DNA from: Candidatus Sulfotelmatobacter kueseliae
Lineage (GTDB): Bacteria > Acidobacteriota > Terriglobia > Terriglobales > Acidobacteriaceae
Direction of reading: 5' to 3'
Length of the DNA: 44,320 bases
Assembly: GCA_900290255.1 (NCBI GenBank)
Contig: OMOD01000020.1
Location: 1-44,320 of the forward strand
Shown here: positions 1 through 9,249 of the stretch, in pieces
Position numbering within the stretch: the stretch's first letter is position 1
Layout of the letters: every line of letters begins with the position of its first letter
Position numbers and translations under genes: made by a program
Notes under the pieces: generated by a model
The model's database searches: none
Told to the model about the DNA's origin: nothing
What the model saw: only the letters and a program-made list of their open reading frames with translations

Positions 1-825
1 ATCCTCATCGCCGAAGGCAGCGACTGGAACTGGTGGTACGGGCCCGAGCACCACTCCGCCAACGACCGCGACTTTGACGAACTCTATCGCAAGCATTTGT
101 CGAACGTCTATCAGGCCCTCGATGCCACTCCCCCGGATTATCTGGCGCAGCCCATCACCGGCGCTGAGGCGCGTCCGGCCTTTGTGCCGCAGACCGCCTA
201 CATCCATCCGCGTGTGACCGGTGATATGGTGCGCTACTTCGAATGGATGGGTGCGGCGGCTTACACCGCCGATCATCGTGCCGGCGCCATGCACGGCAAA
301 CAGTTCCTGCTCGATTCCGTTTATGCCGGGATTGACACAACTCATCTCTATGGCCGGCTCGATTTCAAGGAGAAAGTTCCGGAGGCGGATTTCGAACTGG
401 TGGTGAACGTGGAATCGTGGGCGGTAGGGGAGCCGCGTCCGCGGCGCACCTTGCGCGTCGACGCTTCCTCCCACGAGCGCCGGCTGAAAGACTGGAAGAT
501 TGAAAACGGAGTCGAACGGCGAGAGCTGGCATCGTCTGCCACTGTGGATGAAGGCGCCAAGGTGGCCCTGCTGCGCAACTTCGAATTCAAACTGCCGCTG
601 GCCTGGCTGCTGGCGACGCCCAGTGCTTCGCTGGCAGAACGAACCCCTGACCCAAAGCCCGGCCAGATGATCGACCGCAAGGCCACCGCGTCCGTTGCTC
701 CGACCAGCAAGATACGTCTACGCTTCAGCCTCTGGCAGAACCGGCTTCCGGTGGATTCTCTGCCGCTCGAAGGCTGGATCGAACTGCAGGTGGTCAGCGA
801 AGGGGAATTGCTGTTCGGGGCGTGA
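1..825 (+). CDS. Glycoside hydrolase family 57-type protein, C-terminal part (5' truncated)
   Basis: The reading frame is open from base 1, so the gene begins outside the window; 274 codons are visible. The first residues contain the segment EGSDWNWWYGPEHHSAND, typical of the end of the catalytic barrel in GH57 alpha-amylase/alpha-glucan proteins, including a WWYG core and an acidic ND pair. It is followed by a beta-rich C-terminal domain of about 200 residues (LLRNFEFKLPLAWLLA, then RLRFSLWQNRLPVDSLPLEGWIEL split by short loops). GH57 enzymes act on alpha-1,4 glucans, often intracellular glycogen or maltodextrin. The TTG codon at 97 is not a credible start because homology continues upstream. 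The substrate cannot be told from this fragment. Confidence 0.8.
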   Translation: MLIAEGSDWNWWYGPEHHSANDRDFDELYRKHLSNVYQALDATPPDYLAQPITGAEARPAFVPQTAYIHPRVTGDMVRYFEWMGAAAYTADHRAGAMHGKQFLLDSVYAGIDTTHLYGRLDFKEKVPEADFELVVNVESWAVGEPRPRRTLRVDASSHERRLKDWKIENGVERRELASSATVDEGAKVALLRNFEFKLPLAWLLATPSASLAERTPDPKPGQMIDRKATASVAPTSKIRLRFSLWQNRLPVDSLPLEGWIELQVVSEGELLFGA

Positions 826-868
826 GGTTCGGATAACAGACCGTGCTGCAGGGACGATCCGTATCAGA

Positions 869-921
869 GTATGCCTTCAGGCATACCATAAGGGGCACGT
901 TATCATCGCGCCTTCAGGCGC
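869..921. repeat. Twin small hairpins with identical CCTTCAGG centres
   Basis: Two perfect palindromes lie 21 bases apart in the 209-base gap between the GH57 gene and the next gene. GTATGCC-TTCA-GGCATAC spans 869-886 and GCGCC-TTCA-GGCGC spans 908-921. The stems differ but the loop and its closing pairs (CC-TTCA-GG) are the same, as in REP-type elements. There is no T-run after either, so they are poor terminators. Confidence 0.6.
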
Positions 922-975
922 TGAATTTGCGATTCTGAGTTTCGCCACGGCGCCCCGAACGGCGTTCATAGACGC

Positions 976-1008
976 AAAAAGAAGGCCGGACATCACTGAT
1001 GTCCAGCC
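976..1008 (-). terminator. Rho-independent terminator of the glycine-zipper gene
   Basis: Read on the minus strand, a 10-bp stem with one mismatch (GGCTGGACAT / ATGTCCGGCC, loop CAGTG) is followed by TTCTTTTT. It begins 26 bases after the stop codon at 1035, so it fits the end of that transcript. Its core GGCCGGAC recurs in the terminator at 21583-21611. Confidence 0.75.
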
Positions 1009-1034
1009 GATCTCTATGCTCGCCAGAAACTCTT

Positions 1035-1685
1035 CTACTTGCTGCCGCCGTTTGCCGCCGTGACGGTTGTCATGGTTAACGGACGATTCAACTCAAGCGT
1101 GAGTTGTGTGCCAGACGGTAAAGTCGCAGAGCGGTGCTTGGTAAGCCAGTGAACCGTCGTCGAGGTTGCCCCCACCGCGCCGCCGATCAGGATCCCCGGG
1201 CCCCCGCCAATCAGACCGCCAATGAGCATGCCGCCCGCCGTGCCACCACCGGTTTCGATCGTGTCACGCCGGTCGTGGCCTGATCCCTTGAACTGGCCTT
1301 CCGTATTCACATCCGTGCCCTGGCCAATGTTTGTGTCCACCAAAGTGGCGTCGAGATAGTAGCGCTCTCCGGTCGGGAGGATGACGGCCTCGGGAAGAAT
1401 TCCAATCGTCGGTTTGCCCGAAATCCGGCGCGGCTCGCTCAACTTGGTCACGCGGCCTTCGACGGTCGCACCGGCGGGAATGACGGTCTTGCCGTCCACC
1501 ACGACGGACTGCGTGAGGCTACCCCGAAATGGGTCTCCCACTCGGTTGCTGAAGGTGGCTAGCGTTGTCTCGAGCCGGACCATCAGTGCAGTTCCTGCCG
1601 GCACAGGCGCGCTGGGCGGACTGGTCTGGGCCACCAACATCGTTCCGAGCAGAATGCAGACTAGTAGCAGCAGCCACTTTTTCAT
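1035..1685 (-). CDS. Secreted glycine-zipper protein of unknown function
   Basis: 216 residues. The ATG at 1685 was chosen over upstream in-frame starts because it has a good GGGAGG ribosome site 5-10 bases upstream and opens directly into a signal peptide (MKKWLLLLVCILLGTMLVAQ). Residues 30-120 look like an all-beta domain with TALMVRLET and VIPAGATVEGRV segments, a pattern seen in many acidobacterial secreted proteins. Residues 146-173 form a glycine-zipper stretch (GGGTAGGMLIGGLIGG and onward) that could insert in or lie on a membrane. The C-terminal 30 residues repeat the beta pattern (LPSGTQLTLELNRPL). Function is not recognised. It is monocistronic with its own terminator. Confidence 0.7.
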   Translation of the reverse strand: MKKWLLLLVCILLGTMLVAQTSPPSAPVPAGTALMVRLETTLATFSNRVGDPFRGSLTQSVVVDGKTVIPAGATVEGRVTKLSEPRRISGKPTIGILPEAVILPTGERYYLDATLVDTNIGQGTDVNTEGQFKGSGHDRRDTIETGGGTAGGMLIGGLIGGGPGILIGGAVGATSTTVHWLTKHRSATLPSGTQLTLELNRPLTMTTVTAANGGSK

Positions 1686-1858
1686 GGAGTACCTCCCGAG
1701 AAATCCAGATGTTCTTTTAACTCTAGACCCGGCACGGGGCCGGAACAAGCGCCAGTCAGTACATGGGGAACCAGCGGAGATAAGAGGGCAGTGGCAGTGG
1801 CCGAACGGACAGTTCCGAAGCCGGAAATGGCTCACCAACAACTGTGTCCAGCGTCACA

Positions 1859-3323
<1,465 letters not shown>

Positions 3324-3368
3324 GCGCAGGGCTGCCTCAAACTAATACCGGAGAATTGAGGACCAAGG

Positions 3369-3866
3369 ATGATCAGCGAACTACTTCTCTCTGAATTCGA
3401 CGACGAAGCCAAGAAAACGCGCACGATGCTGGAGCGCGTCCCCATCAAGCCGGACTTCAAGCCTCATGCGAAGTCGATGTCGCTGGGCAAACTCGCTCCC
3501 CACGTCGCGGAACTCGCCGGCTTTGGCTTCACGATTCTGACGACTCCCGAGCTGGATTTCGGCACCAGTACTCGCACACGCGTTCCCTTCGAATCGGCAG
3601 AGCAACTGGTGAAGGCTTTTGATGAGGGAGCCGCGAAAGCCCGTGCGGCGCTCAAAAATACTCCCGACCAGGCATGGACTCAACCCTGGAAGCTGAGTTT
3701 TCAGGGCAAGCCGATCTTCAGCGGATCGCGTTTCTTGGCATACCGGGAAATGTTCCTCAATCACCTGGTGCATCACCGTGCGCAACTCGGGGTTTACCTG
3801 CGGTTGAACGATAAGCCGCTGCCGGCGACCTACGGGCCTTCGGCGGACGATACGATGGGATTCTAG
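3369..3866 (+). CDS. DinB-like four-helix protein
   Basis: 165 residues, beginning 45 bases after eno on the same strand. The helix pattern and spaced histidines (PHVAEL near residue 43, LNHLVHHRAQLGVYLR near residues 130-145) fit the DinB/YfiT-type metal-binding four-helix bundle. The last motif is the most diagnostic: HxxHHRAQ followed by YLRLNDKPLPATYGPSAD is very common in DinB-family proteins of soil bacteria. These are thought to be metal-dependent thiol or small-molecule transferases; the substrate here is unknown. The start at 3369 has AGGACCAAGG upstream. Family assignment is confident, role is not. Confidence 0.8.
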   Translation: MISELLLSEFDDEAKKTRTMLERVPIKPDFKPHAKSMSLGKLAPHVAELAGFGFTILTTPELDFGTSTRTRVPFESAEQLVKAFDEGAAKARAALKNTPDQAWTQPWKLSFQGKPIFSGSRFLAYREMFLNHLVHHRAQLGVYLRLNDKPLPATYGPSADDTMGF

Positions 3867-3925
3867 TGATTCATGATGTGCGATTGATTCAGCAGAAAGA
3901 GGCTGAGAATCCTTTTCGGTGAATA

Positions 3926-3955
3926 ATCTGCGTTCATCCGCGTAAATCCGTGGCG
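3926..3955. repeat. Three tandem 10-base words (ATCYGYG pattern)
   Basis: In the 127-base gap before gpmI, three degenerate decamers run head to tail: ATCTGCGTTC, ATCCGCGTAA and ATCCGTGGCG. The gap also contains AGCTAGGAGCTAGAAGCTG near 3971-3989, another short-word repeat. Such tracts recur elsewhere in this window (25326-25363, 29189-29254, 39593-39664). Confidence 0.45.
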
Positions 3956-3993
3956 AAGAATTTTCACTTAGCTAGGAGCTAGAAGCTGATCTT

Positions 3994-5610
3994 ATGTCCC
4001 GTCCTAAACCTCTCATACTCATCATTCTCGACGGCTGGGGATACCGAGCCGAAACCAAAGCCAACGCCATCGCGCTCGCGCGCAAACCGACTTACGACCG
4101 ACTGCTGCGCGACTATCCCAATACGCTGATTCATACCAGCGGGCCGTTCGTCGGCCTGCCGGAAGGGCAGATGGGCAACAGCGAGGTCGGTCACCTCAAC
4201 ATCGGCGCCGGGCGCATCGTGCACATGGACATCACGCGCATTGACCTGATGATCCGGAATGGCGAATTGTTCTCGCATCCCGTGCTGCTCAACGCCATGA
4301 AGCACGCGCGCACCGGCGAGCGCCGCCTGCATTTATTCGGGCTCGTTTCCGACGGCGGTGTGCATTCGCAGCAGGCGCATCTGTATGCACTGCTGAAAAT
4401 GGCGAAGCAGAACGGTTTGGAGCGCGTCTTCGTTCACGCCTTCATGGACGGCCGCGACACCCTGCCTACCAATGGCGCCGGCTACCTTGAGCAGTTGCAG
4501 CAGAAGATGCGCGAGTACCAGTGCGGCAAAATCGCCACCGTCAACGGCCGCTACTACGCCATGGACCGCGACCGCCGCTGGGAGCGCATTTCGAAAGCCT
4601 ACAACGCGATGGTTTTTGCCGACGCCGAAGGCGGCAGGCAGGCCGATCCGGTGCAGGGCATGAAAGAGTCTTACAACAAGGGAGTCACCGACGAATTCGT
4701 GATTCCGTTCGTCTGCACCGACAACGGCGGCCAGGCCATCGCCACCATCCGCGATGACGACGCGTGCATCTGCTTCAATTTCCGCGCTGACCGCGCCCGC
4801 CAGATTACCCGCGCCCTCACCCGCAACAGCGGACTGAACGAAAAGGGCGGCAGCGATCTTCCCGGCGCCGCCGATCTCGACGCCACGATCCCGCGCGACC
4901 GCGTGCCGAAAAACCTGCACTACGTCTGCATGACGCAGTACGACAGAAACTTCAGTCTGCCGGTTGTGATTCCGCCCGAATCGCTGGCCAACATTCTGGC
5001 TAACGTGATGGGCAATCAGAAGATGCGCAACCTGCGCGTCGCCGAAACTGAAAAGTACGCGCACGTGACGTATTTCTTCAACGGCGGCGTGGAGCAGCCA
5101 TTTCCCGGCGAAGACCGCATTCTGGTGCCGTCACCGAAGGTGGCGACTTACGATCTCAAGCCGGAGATGAGCGCCTCCGGTATCGCCGACGCCGTGGTGA
5201 AAGCAACCGAAGACGGAACGTTCGACGTGATGATCGTGAACTTCGCCAACGCCGACATGGTCGGGCACTCGGGCAAAATTGAGCCCACGATCAAAGCGGT
5301 CGAAACCGTAGATGCCTGCCTGGGCCGCATCGAAAACGCAGTCCGCGCCAAAGGCGGAGCCATGCTGATCACCGCTGATCACGGCAACGCCGAGCTGATG
5401 ATCGACCCGGCCACCGGCGGCCCGCACACCGCGCACACTACAAATCCCGTGCCGTTGATCGTGGTTTCGGAAAATGCCAAGCAGTTCACGCTGAAACCGA
5501 ACGGATCCCTGCGCGACATCTCACCCACGCTGCTGGGAATGCTCGGAGTGGATGAACCGAAAGAGATGACTGGAGCGGATCTGCGAGTTCCAGTGAAGGC
5601 GTCGCGGTAG
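3994..5610 (+). CDS. gpmI: 2,3-bisphosphoglycerate-independent phosphoglycerate mutase
   Basis: 538 residues. Interconverts 3- and 2-phosphoglycerate through a phosphoserine, using two metal ions (usually Mn). Seen: D13 in IILDGWG, catalytic S63 in [21 protein letters not shown] and RYYAMDRD in the transferase domain, and FNFRADRAR. The C-terminal phosphatase-domain ligands are in [12 protein letters not shown] and TADHGNAE, with [10 protein letters not shown] near the end. Length and order match the alkaline-phosphatase-superfamily enzyme rather than the cofactor-dependent type. With eno upstream it supplies two consecutive steps of lower glycolysis/gluconeogenesis. Confidence 0.97.
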   Translation: MSRPKPLILIILDGWGYRAETKANAIALARKPTYDRLLRDYPNTLIHTSGPFVGLPEGQMGNSEVGHLNIGAGRIVHMDITRIDLMIRNGELFSHPVLLNAMKHARTGERRLHLFGLVSDGGVHSQQAHLYALLKMAKQNGLERVFVHAFMDGRDTLPTNGAGYLEQLQQKMREYQCGKIATVNGRYYAMDRDRRWERISKAYNAMVFADAEGGRQADPVQGMKESYNKGVTDEFVIPFVCTDNGGQAIATIRDDDACICFNFRADRARQITRALTRNSGLNEKGGSDLPGAADLDATIPRDRVPKNLHYVCMTQYDRNFSLPVVIPPESLANILANVMGNQKMRNLRVAETEKYAHVTYFFNGGVEQPFPGEDRILVPSPKVATYDLKPEMSASGIADAVVKATEDGTFDVMIVNFANADMVGHSGKIEPTIKAVETVDACLGRIENAVRAKGGAMLITADHGNAELMIDPATGGPHTAHTTNPVPLIVVSENAKQFTLKPNGSLRDISPTLLGMLGVDEPKEMTGADLRVPVKASR

Positions 5611-5677
5611 AGGGGAGAAGGGTTCGGCCCAGGAATTCCTCGCCGATCTCTGAGCCCTCTGTGGTAAGTACGGAGTC

Positions 5678-6223
5678 TTAGTTCGCGAGCAGCGCCGGAG
5701 CTGTGGCCAGCAACCCGGCCACTATTTCCAGATCGTGCAGGTCTTCGCGGCTGAAATCCTGCGCGTACTTGGGATCGAGACCCTTGCGCGAAATCTGGAT
5801 TACTCCCACTACGTTCGCCCCGCGATCGATAATGGGCACCGACATCAGTTTCTGAATCGGTGGCGGCGGCGGATCCTCAAAATCGGTGGTCGTCGGCTTG
5901 ATGGTCTCAAAAATACTTGCGTGTTTTACCCGGGCAAAGTTGTTGAAGATCTCCGCTTTCTTGCTCAGCGCGGTGTGCGCGGCCACCGCTTTGCTCGACA
6001 GCGGAATGGCGCCCGTGGTGCGCAAGTGCTCGGGGAAGATAAAACGCAGTAAGCCTTTTTCCAGACGCAGCATCGCAACTTCGGTGTACTGCACACGAAA
6101 AATCTTGGCCAGAACCATGCTCAGGTCCAGCGCAGAAACTCCCTGACCCAGGACGGACTCTAGGGGGAGCAGGTGTTCAGGAAGAACGATCTCTTCCATC
6201 CCGTGATCGTTGTTTTGCGTCAT
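5678..6223 (-). CDS. GAF-domain protein
   Basis: 181 residues from the ATG at 6223 (MTQNNDHGMEEIV). The frame extends to 6298 but that part looks like leader. Residues of about 25-175 match a GAF fold: LDLSMVLAKIFRVQYTEVAM helix, the central RFIFPEHLR region, and VPIIDRGANVVGVIQISRKG at the end, which is the typical GAF beta5-beta6 segment. No output domain (HTH, kinase, GGDEF) is attached, so it may be a stand-alone sensor or partner protein. A proline run (DPPPPPIQKL) sits in the middle loop. It lies convergent to gpmI. The ligand cannot be inferred. Confidence 0.75.
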   Translation of the reverse strand: MTQNNDHGMEEIVLPEHLLPLESVLGQGVSALDLSMVLAKIFRVQYTEVAMLRLEKGLLRFIFPEHLRTTGAIPLSSKAVAAHTALSKKAEIFNNFARVKHASIFETIKPTTTDFEDPPPPPIQKLMSVPIIDRGANVVGVIQISRKGLDPKYAQDFSREDLHDLEIVAGLLATAPALLAN

Positions 6224-6501
6224 AGCCCGCACATCTCCACTTACCATTGGAAGCATACTCACTGTACCGCACTTTACGCGCCAAAAGGTACTTCCCAAAG
6301 TAACGGAGCAAGGCCTTTGTTTTCATCAAACGAGAGCGTAACGGGTGACTTTTGGCAGGGCAGCGGCCAATCTTCGGTCAGCCGCAAACCATCAATTCGG
6401 TGACACTTTGTGTCACGTGCACCGGCAACCATGCAACCCGAGGTCTCGAACAAGAGACCGAGGTCTTTCCTTCACGGCTACAAACTCAGTACACTCGGGG
6501 C

Positions 6502-6798
6502 ATGAGCCTGCCAACGCAACCCAACGTGAAGCTGGTAAACGACGGCGGATACCGCGAAAACTACGCCAACAGCGTGCAGATGCGCGTGAACATATGGGAC
6601 TTTTTCCTCGTCTTCGGCACGCTGCAGCAGCAGACCGAGGCCGTGGTGGAGATCAAGAATTTTCAGGGCATCTACCTCAGCCCGCAGCAGGCCAAGGCGC
6701 TGCTCGGACTTCTGCAGCAGAACGTGGCCGGCTACGAGACCGCCTTCGGCGAGATCAAGCTCGATCCCCGCATGGCTCCGCACGGGCCGGTGCACTGA
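6502..6798 (+). CDS. DUF3467-family small protein
   Basis: 98 residues. The ATG at 6502 (MSLPTQPNVKLVND) was chosen over an upstream in-frame start at 6352, because the conserved family core begins just after it: YRENYANSVQMRVNIWDFFLVFG, then IYLSPQQAKALLGLLQQNVAGYE. DUF3467 proteins are small, soluble and of unknown role; in other bacteria the family appears as single genes with no fixed neighbours. Here it lies between the GAF gene (opposite strand) and the glycosyltransferase. Confidence 0.75.
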   Translation: MSLPTQPNVKLVNDGGYRENYANSVQMRVNIWDFFLVFGTLQQQTEAVVEIKNFQGIYLSPQQAKALLGLLQQNVAGYETAFGEIKLDPRMAPHGPVH

Positions 6799-6802
6799 AA
6801 CC

Positions 6803-6896
6803 AGACCTCGGACTCCGGACCTCGGACCTCGGGCTCCGCTGGTCAGATCTATGGCCTGAGGTCGGACGTCTGAGGTCTGACGCCTGATATCTGACG
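6803..6896. repeat. Inverted word-repeat tract (CCTCGGAC / GTCTGAGG)
   Basis: The gap after the DUF3467 gene consists almost entirely of reiterated short words. ACCTCGGACTCCGGACCTCGG lies on the left (from 6804) and near-complementary words (GAGGTCGGACGTCTGAGGTC, from 6858) lie on the right. The two halves can fold into one long imperfect stem ending about 17 bases before the next start codon. No promoter was seen inside it. Confidence 0.55.
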
Positions 6897-6913
6897 TAGA
6901 ATGTCGCCAACCC

Positions 6914-8560
6914 ATGCGCTCTCCCCATCCGGCTCTCGTCTTCGCCGTCATCTTCGTAGTGATCTTTCTACTGCACGCCCCGCTGCTCCAGCTTCCTTAT
7001 TTCTGGGACGAAGCGGGATACTACGTCCCCGCCGCACGAGATCTTCTTCTCAACGGGGACCTGATTCCGCACTCGACGCTTTCCAACGCGCACCCGCCGC
7101 TGGTGATGGCCTGGCTCGCCTTGTGGTGGAAATGCGTTGGCTACGCCCCGCTGGTGACGCGGTCGGCCATGTTATCGGTGGCGTCGTTTGCGCTGCTGGG
7201 ATTATTCCGTCTGGCCGAGCGCGCCGCGAATACGGAAGTTGCGATCGCATCCACGCTGTGCACGGCGTTGTATCCCGTTTTCTTTGCCCAAAGTTCACTC
7301 GCCCAGGTAGATCTGGCCGCCGCCGGACTCACGTTCTGGGGCTTGTGCGCGTATCTCGAAGACAGGCCGATCGGCGTCGCGATGTGGTTCTCGCTCGCTG
7401 CACTGGCGAAAGAAACCGCGATTCTGGCACCAACCGCGCTGGCAGGGTGGGAATTGGTGCAGCTTGTTGCTCTGCGAATTGGCAAAAACCGTGTGGGGAC
7501 GGGCGCCCTCGCCCGTCCGGTCGAGCGAAGCTCGACAGGGCCGCAGCGGATTCCTGCGCTTTTGCTTCCTCTCGTGCCCTTAAGTTTCTGGTACGTCTAT
7601 CACTACGCCCGCACCGGATACATCTTCGGCAACCCGGAATTCTTCCGCTACAACGTTGCCGCCACGCTGAATCCTCTGCGATTCCTGCTGGCCATCGCAC
7701 TGCGCCTGTGGCAGACATTCGGGTATCTGCATTTGTGGGTGCTGACGCTCGCCATGCTATTGGCCATGGCTCTACCGCCAGTAGGAGACCGTGTAGGCCC
7801 GGACGCCCCCGTCCGGGTGGTCGAGCGAAGCTCGACAACCGCCGAACGCAAACGAATTCCAATTGCCGTCCAGATCATTTTTCTTGTCGTCGTGGCTGCC
7901 TATGTCGTGGCCATGGCACTGATCGGAGGCGCGGTGCTGGCCCGCTACATGTTGCCTGCCGTGCCGCTGGTCATCATCCTCGCTGTCTCCACGTTGCGCA
8001 GGCGGCTGCGCTATTGGCCTGTGGCGGTTGCGGTCGTTGGCGGTGCATTTATCGCCGGCTGGTTCTGGAATCCTCCCTATGGATTTTCGCCGGAAGACAA
8101 TCTCGCCTACCGCGACTACGTCGTTCTGCACCAGGATGCCGAGCGCTTCCTCGAAGCCCGATATCCCATGGCGCACGCGCTCACGGCCTGGCCCGCCTCC
8201 GACGAACTGACGCGTCCCTGGCTTGGCTATACCACGCGCCCGGTGCAAGTCGTGCGTATCGAGGACTTCTCGCTCGAAGAAGTGCTTTCCGCCGCCGATT
8301 TCCGCTCGCACTTTGACGTCGCGCTCGTGTTCTCAACGAAATACGAGCCGCCGAATCCTTTGTTGGATCGCTGGATGACGTGGACGAATCTGAAGCGCCG
8401 CTTCTTCGGCTTCCATCGCGATGTGCCGCCCCCGGTCGCGGCGCAGATTCTCGGCGGCCACATCGTGTACTCGGAAGAGCGCAAAGGCCAGTGGGTCGCG
8501 GTGATCGAGATGGAGAGGATAGAGAATGCGGCAATTCCATCTCACGGCTTCTGGCCGTAA
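6914..8560 (+). CDS. GT-C membrane glycosyltransferase (PMT/ArnT-like) carrying two in-frame palindromic inserts
   Basis: 548 residues with roughly ten hydrophobic segments. The first loop contains FWDEAGYYVPARD-like sequence (D32, E33), the acidic motif of polyprenyl-phosphate-dependent GT-C enzymes such as the ArnT and dolichyl-P-mannose transferase families, followed by SNAHPPLVMAWLALW. These enzymes move a sugar from a lipid-phosphate carrier to an acceptor on the outer face of the inner membrane; neither sugar nor acceptor can be told. Two copies of a palindromic element are translated within it, at residues of about 193-208 (RVGTGALARPVERSST) and 293-308 (RVGPDAPVRVVERSST). Both lie in polar loops between membrane segments, exactly 300 bases apart. 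The gene overlaps the convergent gene by 19 bases. Confidence 0.8.
   Translation: MRSPHPALVFAVIFVVIFLLHAPLLQLPYFWDEAGYYVPAARDLLLNGDLIPHSTLSNAHPPLVMAWLALWWKCVGYAPLVTRSAMLSVASFALLGLFRLAERAANTEVAIASTLCTALYPVFFAQSSLAQVDLAAAGLTFWGLCAYLEDRPIGVAMWFSLAALAKETAILAPTALAGWELVQLVALRIGKNRVGTGALARPVERSSTGPQRIPALLLPLVPLSFWYVYHYARTGYIFGNPEFFRYNVAATLNPLRFLLAIALRLWQTFGYLHLWVLTLAMLLAMALPPVGDRVGPDAPVRVVERSSTTAERKRIPIAVQIIFLVVVAAYVVAMALIGGAVLARYMLPAVPLVIILAVSTLRRRLRYWPVAVAVVGGAFIAGWFWNPPYGFSPEDNLAYRDYVVLHQDAERFLEARYPMAHALTAWPASDELTRPWLGYTTRPVQVVRIEDFSLEEVLSAADFRSHFDVALVFSTKYEPPNPLLDRWMTWTNLKRRFFGFHRDVPPPVAAQILGGHIVYSEERKGQWVAVIEMERIENAAIPSHGFWP
7491..7536 (+). repeat. Two-hairpin palindromic element, copy 1 (in frame)
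   Basis: GTGTG leads into hairpin A (GGACGGGCG-CCCT-CGCCCGTCC, 7497-7518), then hairpin B (GTCGAGC-GAA-GCTCGAC, 7520-7536). It is read in frame by the glycosyltransferase. Confidence 0.85.
7791..7836 (+). repeat. Two-hairpin palindromic element, copy 2 (in frame)
   Basis: Same architecture and length as copy 1: GTGTAGG leader, hairpin A (CCCGGACG-CCCC-CGTCCGGG, 7798-7817), and a hairpin B identical to copy 1 (7820-7836). The stem of hairpin A differs in sequence but stays complementary, so the structure has been kept while bases changed. Confidence 0.85.
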
Positions 8561-9174
8561 AGATGGAAGCTCACATCCACGCGGACTGTCGTCTCAGCCG
8601 GTTTCCCGTCGCGCTGTGCAGGTTCAAACCTCCAGTTCTCCACAGCTTGGCGCGCTTTTTCGTCCAATCCGTAACCGAGTCCTTTCTCCACTTTGACATC
8701 GTGAGGGACACCATCGGTTCCCACGGTTAATGACAACAGCACAGTACCCTCGATGTGCTCTCTTCTAGCCTCGGCGCTGTATTCGGGCTCAGCGTGTGAC
8801 ACGAGTCGCGGCGGTCGGTAATTGGTGTTTGATCGGAGCGCATCGCAACTCGGCGGGTCGACTACGGGAAGAGCAGAGAGGTCGAAGGCAACGAAGTCCA
8901 CCTTATCTTGCGAAATCGCACTCACTGGAATAGAACGTCGAAGACCATGCGCGGTTACGATTTGTAGCCACGGTCCTGTGCGTCCGACCACAGTGACCTT
9001 TTCGCCGCAATCTACACTGGGGGCCATCCGGGCGACGCAAGAACTTGGAAACATCGGTGCGCGCCCCAGTTTGTCACTTTGTGAGCAATGCACGTAGCCG
9101 GTCTTCCCTGTGTCGTCTCCAGCCCACATTAAGACGCTGAGCATGACTGGCAGCCCGCACTGGAGGATTCGCAT
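8542..9174 (-). CDS. Secreted protein with TonB C-terminal domain
   Basis: 210 residues. An N-terminal hydrophobic signal (MRILQCGLPVMLSVLMWAGD) is followed by a region with VTVVGRTGPWLQIVTAHG, which resembles an SH3-like segment. Residues of about 125-205 form a TonB C-terminal domain: AEPEYSAEARREHIEGTVLL, LTVGTDGVPHDVKVEKGLG, LDEKARQAVENWRFEPA and TTVRVDVSFHL. Unlike classical TonB there is no proline-rich linker, so it is more likely a periplasmic TonB-like protein than the energy transducer for the receptor encoded at 21637-25212. The stop codon lies inside the 3' end of the convergent glycosyltransferase gene. Confidence 0.8.
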   Translation of the reverse strand: MRILQCGLPVMLSVLMWAGDDTGKTGYVHCSQSDKLGRAPMFPSSCVARMAPSVDCGEKVTVVGRTGPWLQIVTAHGLRRSIPVSAISQDKVDFVAFDLSALPVVDPPSCDALRSNTNYRPPRLVSHAEPEYSAEARREHIEGTVLLSLTVGTDGVPHDVKVEKGLGYGLDEKARQAVENWRFEPAQRDGKPAETTVRVDVSFHLYGQKP

Positions 9175-9249
9175 GCGCCAAGTGTCCTTCGCAGGGGCCT
9201 CACTGTCAAGGCTCTATGCCTGCTTTGCCGACAGACATCGGACGCGACG

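Noticed and set aside
6901..8316. A 471-codon frame overlapping the glycosyltransferase on the same strand
   Set aside because: It is rich in Arg/Pro/Ser with no membrane pattern, while the neighbouring frame has the WDE motif and about ten membrane spans.
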